From Rhodocyclaceae bacterium (GTDB taxonomy: Bacteria > Pseudomonadota > Gammaproteobacteria > Burkholderiales > Rhodocyclaceae), in assembly GCA_013388985.1 (NCBI GenBank), contig JACAEF010000043.1:1-45853 (forward strand): 45,853 bases of DNA, written 5' to 3'. Of this stretch, positions 31,698 through 38,894 are shown in pieces. The position numbers and the translations under genes were made by a program. Each line of letters opens with the position of its first letter. Position 1 is the first letter of the stretch. Below the pieces are notes generated by a model, which was not told where the DNA came from, did not search any database, and worked only from the letters and a program-made list of their open reading frames with translations.

Positions 31698-32530
31698 ACC
31701 TCCGCGAAGACCCCGTCCGCTTCGACTGCGCAGGCGAGACGCTCTACGGCATCCTCGCCCGGCCCGAGCGTCCGGCCGATATCGGGGTCGTGATCGTCGT
31801 CGGCGGGCCACAGACGCGTGTCGGCAGTCACCGTCAGTTCGTGCTGCTCTCCCGCGCGCTGGCCGAGGCAGGCTACCCGGTGCTGCGCTTCGATGTGCGC
31901 GGCATGGGCGACAGCAGCGGCGCACTGCGCAACTTCGAGCAGATCGGGCCGGACATCGCCGCCGCGATCGATACGCTGCAAGCGAACTGTCCCGACGTCC
32001 GGCGCATCGTGCTCTGGGGCTTGTGCGACGCCGCCTCCGCCGCACTGCTCTACTACGACGAAACACATGATCCGCGCATCGCCGGACTGATTCTGCTCAA
32101 CCCCTGGGTGCGCTCCGAGGCGACGCTGGCGAAGACCCAGGTCAAGCATTACTACGGCCAGCGGCTGCTGCAGAAGGAATTCTGGATGAAGCTCTTTTCC
32201 GGCCGCCTGAACGTCGTCCGTTCGCTGGGCGAGCTAATGCGCAAGCTCGGCCAGGCACGCGCCGCGGCGCCGGCCCTCGGTTTCCAGCAGCGCATGGCGC
32301 GCGGCTGGAAAACCTTCGCCGGCCCGATCCTGCTCGTCTTGAGCGGCAACGACTACACCGCGAAGGAATTCCTCGAAACCGCCACCGCCTCGCCCGACTG
32401 GCGCGGGCTGCTGGAAGGGCCCAATCTCCAGCGCTTCGATCTGCCGGAGGCCGACCATACGTTTTCTTCACAACAATGGCGCAATTCCGTGGAAAATGCC
32501 TGCCTCGACTGGCTCAAGCGAAATGAATAA
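31694..32530 (+). CDS. Alpha/beta hydrolase 1, exosortase A system-associated
   Basis: 278 residues, ATG 31694. Alpha/beta fold: VVIVVGGPQTRVGSHRQF, RFDVRGMGDSSGALRNFEQI and the elbow LWGLCDAASAALLYY, where Cys111 stands in the usual serine position; the putative acid and His lie in GNDYTAKEF and EADHTFSSQQW. The same elbow is known in the exosortase-associated hydrolase 1 family. A thioesterase or transferase role on the ACP-bound intermediate is inferred. Overlaps the upstream stop (ATGA) and the next start by 8 bases. Confidence 0.9.
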   Translation: MNLREDPVRFDCAGETLYGILARPERPADIGVVIVVGGPQTRVGSHRQFVLLSRALAEAGYPVLRFDVRGMGDSSGALRNFEQIGPDIAAAIDTLQANCPDVRRIVLWGLCDAASAALLYYDETHDPRIAGLILLNPWVRSEATLAKTQVKHYYGQRLLQKEFWMKLFSGRLNVVRSLGELMRKLGQARAAAPALGFQQRMARGWKTFAGPILLVLSGNDYTAKEFLETATASPDWRGLLEGPNLQRFDLPEADHTFSSQQWRNSVENACLDWLKRNE

Positions 32531-34184
32531 TCTGTCCGTTACCCTCAGCCTCGGCCAACCGCGCTTCGCCGACAGCGAGCTGGCCGCGCTGGCTACGCGC
32601 GAAGGCGATGCCGCCGCCTGGAAGCAGGCCTTTGCCCAGCATGGCGCGGATGCCCCGAACCACGTCACCGGCGATTTCGCCGTCGCCGTCACGCTCGACG
32701 ATGGCCGGACCTTCCTTGCCATCGACCGCTTCGCGATCCAGACGCTGTGCTATCGGCTGGTCGAGGGCCAGTTGCGCGTCGCCCCCCGCGCCGACGAACT
32801 GGGCGCGAGCGAGCTCGATCCGCAGGCGGTCTTCGATTACCTCTATTTCCACGTCATCCCCTCGCCGCGCACGATCTTCACGGGCGTCTTCCGTCTGCCG
32901 GCGGGCCATTGCGCCGTGTTCGAAAAAGGCCGGTTCAACGTCGCGCCCTACTGGACACCGCGCTTCGACGAAATACGCCAGCCGAACTTCACCCAACTGG
33001 CCGAGGAATTCCGCAACCTCGTCCGGCAGGCCGTTGCCGACCGGCTCGCGCTCGGCCCCGCCGGCTGCTATCTGTCCGGCGGCACCGACAGCTCGACGGT
33101 GGCCGGCATGGTCACGCGGATCAGCGGAGAGCCGGCCGACACCTACTCGATCGGCTTCGCGGTCGAGGGTTATGACGAGATGGATTACGCGCGCATCGCC
33201 GTCCGTCATTTCGGCACGCGCCACCACGAGTACTACGTCACGCCGGACGACCTCGTCGCCGGCATGCCCGCCGTCGCCGCGCATTACGACCAGCCGTTCG
33301 GCAACTCCTCCGCGGTACCGGCCTTCTACTGCGCGCGCATGGCGAAGCAGGACGGCTACGACCGCATGCTCGCCGGCGACGGCGGCGACGAACTCTTCGG
33401 CGGCAACGCGCGCTATGCCAAGCAAAAGGTTTTCGGCCTCTACGACCAGATCCCCGAATTCCTGCGCGGCGGCCTCCTGGAACCCGCCTTCGCCGACAGC
33501 CACGTCTTCGATGCCGTACCGCTCTTGAAGAAAGTCGCCAGCTACGTGCGCCAGGCCCGCGTGCCGATGCCCGAGCGCATGCAGACCTACAACCTCTTGA
33601 TGCGCATGGGGCTCGACACCGTCTTCCCGCGCGATTTCCTCGCCCGTATCGACGCCGACGAACCCGCGCGCCACCAGCGCGAGGTCTATGACCTTTGCCC
33701 GGCACACGCGTCGCTCGTCAACAAGATGCTCGCCTACGACTGGCGCTACACGCTGGCCGAGAACGATCTGCCCAAGGTGATCGGCTCGGCGCATCTGGCC
33801 GGCATCGAACCGCTCTTCCCGCTGCTCGACGACCGCATCCTCGAGTTCTCGCTCAGACTTCCCACGGCCTACAAGCTCAAGGGTCTCAAGCTGCGCTGGT
33901 TCTTCAAGGAAGCGCTGCGCGGCTTCCTGCCCGACGAGATCATCGCCAAGAAGAAACACGGCTTCGGCCTGCCCTTCGGCCCCTGGGCGGTGAGCCATCC
34001 CGCGCTCAACCGGCTCGCCGCCGACGCGCTGCACGGGCTGGCCGAGCGGGGATTCATCCGCCACGAATTCATCGACACGCTGCTCAAAGAGCATCTGCCT
34101 GCCTACCCCGGCTTCTACGGCGAACTGGTGTGGGTCATGACGATGCTGGAGCTATGGCTGCGGGCGCAGCAAAGCCGGCAATAG
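32523..34184 (+). CDS. Asparagine synthase-like protein without an N-terminal nucleophile
   Basis: 553 residues from ATG 32523. The C-terminal synthetase domain has the PPi loop CYLSGGTDSSTVAGM, AGDGGDELFGGNARY and KVIGSAHLAGIEPLFPLLDD. The N-terminal glutaminase-like domain is degenerate: it starts MNNLSVTLSL with no Cys at position 2, so glutamine hydrolysis is unlikely and another amine may be used. This variant recurs in exosortase A loci. Overlaps hydrolase 1 by 8 bases; its 31-base 3' overlap with the next gene coincides with a dispersed repeat. Confidence 0.9.
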   Translation: MNNLSVTLSLGQPRFADSELAALATREGDAAAWKQAFAQHGADAPNHVTGDFAVAVTLDDGRTFLAIDRFAIQTLCYRLVEGQLRVAPRADELGASELDPQAVFDYLYFHVIPSPRTIFTGVFRLPAGHCAVFEKGRFNVAPYWTPRFDEIRQPNFTQLAEEFRNLVRQAVADRLALGPAGCYLSGGTDSSTVAGMVTRISGEPADTYSIGFAVEGYDEMDYARIAVRHFGTRHHEYYVTPDDLVAGMPAVAAHYDQPFGNSSAVPAFYCARMAKQDGYDRMLAGDGGDELFGGNARYAKQKVFGLYDQIPEFLRGGLLEPAFADSHVFDAVPLLKKVASYVRQARVPMPERMQTYNLLMRMGLDTVFPRDFLARIDADEPARHQREVYDLCPAHASLVNKMLAYDWRYTLAENDLPKVIGSAHLAGIEPLFPLLDDRILEFSLRLPTAYKLKGLKLRWFFKEALRGFLPDEIIAKKKHGFGLPFGPWAVSHPALNRLAADALHGLAERGFIRHEFIDTLLKEHLPAYPGFYGELVWVMTMLELWLRAQQSRQ

Positions 34185-36595
34185 TCGGCGCTGGCGGAAC
34201 GGCACGGGCGTTCTTCGCCACTTGGGTGGCGGCGATCGCGCTGACAGCCGGGCTCTTCATCGCCGCCCACCATCCGCTCTCGCCTCCAGCGCTGATCATT
34301 GCCTGCCTGGCGATGCTGCTGATCTGCGTCCGCTTCGACCATGCCTGGCTGCTCTTGCTGCCCGCCCTGCTGCCGATCGTCGACCTCAACCCCTGGACCG
34401 GCTGGCTCGGCTTCGAGGAATTCGACGTCCTCGCGCTCGGCGCCGCTGCGGGCGCCTGGCTGCGCCATGGCTGGGCGCCCGGCGTGACGGCGGCAGCGCG
34501 CCCTTCGAAACTCATGCTGGGCCTCGCGCTGCTCTATCTCGTCTCGCTCGCCATCGCGTTCGCGCGCGGCATCACTGATGCGGGCGGATTCGATTTCGGC
34601 TGGTTCCAGGGTTACGAAGGCCCGATGAACAGTCTGCGGCTCGCCAAGGGCTTCCTGCTCGCGGTATCGTTCGCGCCCCTGCTCGGCCGCGCCGATTCCC
34701 GCCTCGACGAGCGGGGCCCGGCCTATCTGGGCTGGGGCATGACGCTGGGGCTTGGCACCGTCTCGCTGGCGGCGATCTGGGAACGCATCGCTTATCCCGG
34801 TCTGCTCGACTTCTCGACCGACTACCGCACCACGGCGCTGTTCTGGGAAATGCACGTCGGCGGCGCGGCGCTCGACGGCTTTCTCGCGCTGACCCTGCCC
34901 TTCGCCGTCTTGCTGCTGCTGCGCAGCCGGCGGCCCGCTCGTTGGCTCGGCGCCGGCGCGATCCTCGCCCTCGGCCTTTACGCCAGCCTCACGACCTTTT
35001 CGCGCGGCGTCTATCTGGCGCTGGCCGTCTCGCTCGCCGTCTTGGTATCAAGGCTCCTCGCGCCCACCCCGGCGAACGCCGGCAAGCCACGCAGCCATGC
35101 GCTCCTTGCCGGCCTCACGGGCGTGTTGCTCGCCGCCGCCCTGGCATTCCTCGTCTTCCGTCATGGCGGCTATCGCGCCCTGCTGGCGCTGCTGGGCTGC
35201 TTCGCCCTGTTCCTGGCGACCCTGGAACCGGCGCGCGCCCTGCCAGGACGGCTCCGCGCAGCGGCCGCGGCCATCACCCTGCCGCTGATGCTTGGCGTCT
35301 TCGCCCTCGCCTGGCTGCTCGAAAAAGGCAGTTACCTTGCCTATGCCACCCTCTTCGCGCTGACGCTTGCCGCCCAGTGGCTCGCCCGCTCCACCGGCCG
35401 CGAAGCCCTGCAGGTCGCCGCCTTGGCCGGCGCCTGGGCCATGCCGCTCGCCGCCACCCTCGTCGCCCACCATTGGGGCGGCTCGCCGGCGCTCGGCGAC
35501 ATGGCGATCGCGCTCGCGGTACTGGTCGCCGCCGCCTTCTGGGGCTTGCTCGCACACCGCCCGCTCTGGCCGTCCGGCTGGCGCAGCCAGGGCATCGTTT
35601 TCGCCGGCACCGCCGCGATCGCGGCGATGGTCGCCATCTTCAGCGGCGGCGCCTACATGGGCGCGCGCTTCGCCAGCAGCGAACGCGATTTCCAGGGCCG
35701 CCTGCAACACTGGCAGGCCGGGCTCGATCTGCTGCAAACCCCTGCCGACTGGTGGTTCGGCAAGGGCCTGGGGCGCTTTCCGGCCACGTTCTTCTTCGGC
35801 GCGCCCGGCAACGAATTCCCGGGCAGCTACACGCTGCGGGAACAGAACGGCAACCCCTTTCTCGCGCTTTCCGGTCCTCGCTTCCAGGCCGGGTTCGGCG
35901 AGGTCTTGCGCATCGGCCAGCGCGTCGGCCCCGGGCCGGCGGGGCGTTACCGGCTCGAATTCGACTATCGCCTGCAAGGCCGGGCCAAACTCGTCTTCAG
36001 CCTGTGCAGCAAGCATCTGCTCTATGCCGAAAACTGCGGCGGAAAGGAAATCGTCGTCTCTTCGCTCGATCCGGTCTGGCAGCATCAGGTCATCGAATTC
36101 GTCGCGCCACACCTCGGCGGGACCTGGTATGCACCGCAACTCATCAACTTCTCGCTGGCAGTCGAAACGCTCGGCGCGCGCATCGATCTCGACGACCTGC
36201 GCCTGACCGATCCCGCCGGCCGGGAAATGCTCGCCAACGGCGACTTCTCCGCGGGGATGGCGCGCTGGTTCTTCACCAGCGACCACCTGCACCTGCCCTG
36301 GCACATGAAGAGCCTGCCGCTGCATGTGCTTTTCGAGCAGGGCATCCTCGGCCTCGCCGTCTTGCTGTCGATGATCGCATCCGCCGTGATGCGCTCGATC
36401 ACCGGCGAGCGCGCGCACCACCCCTATGCCCCGGCGCTGCTGGCCGGCATCGCCGGCTTCCTCACCGTCGGCCTGTTCGACAGCCTGCTCGACGTGCCCC
36501 GCGTCGCGTTCCTGTTCTACCTCGTGCTGCTGATCGCCCTCCAAGGGCGCAAGGCAGCCCCTACCTCGAAAATCGGCGCTGGCGGGACGGCATGA
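34154..36595 (+). CDS. Wzy/WaaL-like polysaccharide polymerase or ligase with an inserted periplasmic module
   Basis: 813 residues; the N-terminal ~500 hold about a dozen membrane segments. The O-antigen-ligase-like pattern is visible but split: RLQHWQAGLDLLQTPADWW and GKGLGRFP (about 516-540), then LPWHMKSLPLHVLFEQGILG (about 713-732). Between them, about residues 570-705, is a beta-rich insert (PAGRYRLEFDYRLQG, IDLDDLRLTDPAG, NGDFSAGMARWF) that resembles a carbohydrate-binding sandwich. The ATG at 34154 overlaps the asparagine-synthase-like gene by 31 bp and its start has no good ribosome-binding site. Repeat copies encode residues 10-17 and the final IGAGGTA. Confidence 0.8.
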   Translation: MAAGAAKPAIVGAGGTARAFFATWVAAIALTAGLFIAAHHPLSPPALIIACLAMLLICVRFDHAWLLLLPALLPIVDLNPWTGWLGFEEFDVLALGAAAGAWLRHGWAPGVTAAARPSKLMLGLALLYLVSLAIAFARGITDAGGFDFGWFQGYEGPMNSLRLAKGFLLAVSFAPLLGRADSRLDERGPAYLGWGMTLGLGTVSLAAIWERIAYPGLLDFSTDYRTTALFWEMHVGGAALDGFLALTLPFAVLLLLRSRRPARWLGAGAILALGLYASLTTFSRGVYLALAVSLAVLVSRLLAPTPANAGKPRSHALLAGLTGVLLAAALAFLVFRHGGYRALLALLGCFALFLATLEPARALPGRLRAAAAAITLPLMLGVFALAWLLEKGSYLAYATLFALTLAAQWLARSTGREALQVAALAGAWAMPLAATLVAHHWGGSPALGDMAIALAVLVAAAFWGLLAHRPLWPSGWRSQGIVFAGTAAIAAMVAIFSGGAYMGARFASSERDFQGRLQHWQAGLDLLQTPADWWFGKGLGRFPATFFFGAPGNEFPGSYTLREQNGNPFLALSGPRFQAGFGEVLRIGQRVGPGPAGRYRLEFDYRLQGRAKLVFSLCSKHLLYAENCGGKEIVVSSLDPVWQHQVIEFVAPHLGGTWYAPQLINFSLAVETLGARIDLDDLRLTDPAGREMLANGDFSAGMARWFFTSDHLHLPWHMKSLPLHVLFEQGILGLAVLLSMIASAVMRSITGERAHHPYAPALLAGIAGFLTVGLFDSLLDVPRVAFLFYLVLLIALQGRKAAPTSKIGAGGTA
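34185..34204 (+). repeat. Dispersed bipartite repeat, copy 11 (gene joint)
   Basis: Exact match, spacer gcgga. It starts at the base after the stop of the asparagine-synthase-like gene and encodes VGAGGTA in the start of the polymerase-like gene. Confidence 0.87.
36573..36592 (+). repeat. Dispersed bipartite repeat, copy 12 (gene joint)
   Basis: Exact match, spacer gcggg, preceded by GAAAA. Its last A is the first base of the next ATG, and CATGA supplies both the stop of the polymerase-like gene and the start of the DegT-like gene. Confidence 0.9.
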
Positions 36596-37788
36596 CTCTC
36601 GATACCCTGATCTTCGACGCCTCGCCCTGCGGTTTCCCCAAGCCGCGCGCGCCGCTCTTGCCGGTCGGGCTCTCTGGCATCGGTTTACGCTCCACTCACG
36701 CTTGGGCGCCCGCCGAACACTTCCGCCACTTCTCCCGCGGGCGTTACGCGCTGCGCGAAGCCTATCGCCTCGCCGGCATCGGCCCCGGCGCCGCGCTGCT
36801 TGCCCCAAGTTACCACTGCCGCACCATGCTCGACCCGGCGCTGGCGCTCGGCGGCGAGGTGCGGCTCTACCCGCTGCACCCCGATCTGACGCCCGACCTC
36901 GCCGCGCTCGACACGCTGGCGGATCAATCTCCGGCACCGGTCAAGGCCCTTCTGGCCACCCACTTCTTCGGCCTGCCGCGCGACTTCGCCGCGCTCGCCG
37001 CCTGGTGCGCCGGACGCGGCATCACGTTCGTCGAAGATGCCTCCCACGCCTTCCTCACCGAACGGTTTCGGTCCGCCGGCATCGGCGGCTTCGGCGACTT
37101 CGTCGTCAGCAGCCCTTACAAATTCCTGCCCAGCCCGGATGGCGGGCTGCTTTATACCCGCGACGCCGGACGCCTCGCCGGCATCGTCACGAAAGCCCCG
37201 GCCTGGCGCGACGAGCTGCGCGGCCTGCTGCACCTGTGGCAGAAGGCGCATGCCCGCACCCGATGCGACCTCGGCGCGCTCGACCAGGAGCTTGCCGCCA
37301 TCGCCGCGCATCCGCCGATCCCCGCCAGCGAACGCCGCGGACCCGCGGGCCCCTCGCCCGACTACCGGCCCGAACACGCCGGCATCGCCAGCCTGCGCTG
37401 CTCGCGCTGGCTCTCCCGGCATGCGGATCGTGCGAAGATCGCCGCCCGCCGCCGCGAACGTTACCGCCAGTGGGCCCAAGCGACGATGAATCTGCCATAC
37501 TGCCGGCCACTGCAACCCACATTGCCGGAAGACTGCATCCCTTACATGTTCCCGCTGCTCATCGACCGTCCGGACCCGCATTTCGACTGGCTCAAACGGC
37601 TGGGCATGCCGATCTATCGCTGGGACAGCCTCGCCGTCTCGGATTGTCCCACCGCCCGTCACTATCGCCTGCACCTGCTGCATCTACCCTGTCACCAGTC
37701 CATCAGTGATGACGAAATGGACTGGATGATCGCGGTGGTGCGCAAAATCGGCGCTGGCGGGACGGCACCGGAGAGACTTTGCGCATGA
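36592..37788 (+). CDS. DegT/DnrJ/EryC1-type aminotransferase-like protein
   Basis: 398 residues, PLP fold type I. Motifs: ALLATHFFGLPRDFAALAAW, FVEDASHAFL (cofactor Asp) and VSSPYKFLPSPDGGLLYT with Lys177 as probable Schiff-base lysine. The position is one expected of a sugar aminotransferase, but the sequence is divergent and the sugar cannot be named. Its ATG overlaps the upstream stop (ATGA); its stop overlaps the ATP-grasp start. The C-terminal 15 residues (KIGAGGTAPERLCA) come from a dispersed repeat copy beyond the last likely helix. Confidence 0.83.
   Translation: MTLDTLIFDASPCGFPKPRAPLLPVGLSGIGLRSTHAWAPAEHFRHFSRGRYALREAYRLAGIGPGAALLAPSYHCRTMLDPALALGGEVRLYPLHPDLTPDLAALDTLADQSPAPVKALLATHFFGLPRDFAALAAWCAGRGITFVEDASHAFLTERFRSAGIGGFGDFVVSSPYKFLPSPDGGLLYTRDAGRLAGIVTKAPAWRDELRGLLHLWQKAHARTRCDLGALDQELAAIAAHPPIPASERRGPAGPSPDYRPEHAGIASLRCSRWLSRHADRAKIAARRRERYRQWAQATMNLPYCRPLQPTLPEDCIPYMFPLLIDRPDPHFDWLKRLGMPIYRWDSLAVSDCPTARHYRLHLLHLPCHQSISDDEMDWMIAVVRKIGAGGTAPERLCA
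37748..37767 (+). repeat. Dispersed bipartite repeat, copy 13 (3' end of the DegT-like gene)
   Basis: Exact match, spacer gcggg, preceded by AAAA. Read as IGAGGTAP in the extreme C-terminus; the gene ends 21 bases later. Confidence 0.9.
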
Positions 37789-38894
37789 GCTTGCCGACGA
37801 GCGCCCGGGCAGTGCGGAAGCTGAGCGGCAAATCCATCCTGAGCCAGCTGCGCGAAGCCCTCGCGCTGAAGCTCGGTCCCCAGCGCCTCGGGCTCTCCGA
37901 ATATTATGAATACGGCCTGTGGGACCCCCGCCTCGATGCCGCACGACGCGCCGAATTCATCGGCTGGCGCACGAGCCAAACGCTCGACCGCCGCCACAAC
38001 GACGACCACGCGCGCGTGCTGGCGAACGACAAGCTGATCAACTACCTCATCCTCCATGCCTTGGGTTTCCCCATTCCGCAGCCGCTGGCAACCTACTCGA
38101 CCAATGGCCGCAGGATCGCCGATGAAACCACCCTGCACACCCGTGACGAAGTCCTCGACTTTCTGGCTTCGACCGCCTATCCGCTCTTCGTCAAGCCGAT
38201 CTCGGCCGGCTATGGCCGCGGCGCGGCCGGGCTGGCTGGCTTCGACGGCAAGCAGGTCACGCTGCTGGACGGCAGCCGGGTCGATTTCGACCGCTTCTTC
38301 GCGCCCTTCGAGTTCCTGCCCTTTCAGGGCATGCTGTTCCAGGCCTGCGTCGAATCCCATCCGGCCATCCAGGCGCTCACCGGCAGCAACGCCCTTTGCT
38401 GCATCCGCATGATCTGCCTCGTCATGCAGCAAGAAACGCTCATCCACACCGCTTTCTTCAAGATCGTCACCGGCCGCAACATGCTCGACAACTTCTCCCA
38501 CGGCGATTACGGCAACCTGTTGGCGAGCCTCGACCCCGAGCGCGGCGTCATCACCCATGCCATCCGCCGCATGGGGCCGGGCGGTGATATCGACCATCAC
38601 CCCGACACCGGCCAGCCATTGATCGGTTTCCAGCTGCCGTGCTGGAACGAGGCAATCGCATTGGTCAAGGAAGCGACGCGCCACTTCCCCGGCCTGGGCA
38701 TTCAGAACTGGGATGTCGCCATCACGCCCGCTGGTCCCGTGCTGATCGAGCTGAACACCGAATCCGAACTGGCCGTGCCACAGGCCATCAATCATCGCGG
38801 CCTGATGGACGAGCGCCTGCGCCAGGCGCTGCGCAAGCTCGACGAAGAACGAGAGACGACGGCAAGAGCAGTGCGCAAAGGATTTCATGCCTAG
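37785..38894 (+). CDS. Sugar-transfer-associated ATP-grasp protein
   Basis: 369 residues from ATG 37785 (MSLPTSARAVRKL), overlapping the upstream stop (ATGA); a TTG 6 bases earlier is less likely. ATP-grasp features: VLANDKLINYLILHALGFPI, YPLFVKPISAGYGRGAAG (ATP-binding lysine), and the metal-binding end WDVAITPAGPVLIELNTESE. This family occurs in capsule and exopolysaccharide loci and is thought to join a carboxylate to an amine on a sugar, by inference. Overlaps the following gene by 8 bases. Confidence 0.88.
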   Translation: MSLPTSARAVRKLSGKSILSQLREALALKLGPQRLGLSEYYEYGLWDPRLDAARRAEFIGWRTSQTLDRRHNDDHARVLANDKLINYLILHALGFPIPQPLATYSTNGRRIADETTLHTRDEVLDFLASTAYPLFVKPISAGYGRGAAGLAGFDGKQVTLLDGSRVDFDRFFAPFEFLPFQGMLFQACVESHPAIQALTGSNALCCIRMICLVMQQETLIHTAFFKIVTGRNMLDNFSHGDYGNLLASLDPERGVITHAIRRMGPGGDIDHHPDTGQPLIGFQLPCWNEAIALVKEATRHFPGLGIQNWDVAITPAGPVLIELNTESELAVPQAINHRGLMDERLRQALRKLDEERETTARAVRKGFHA

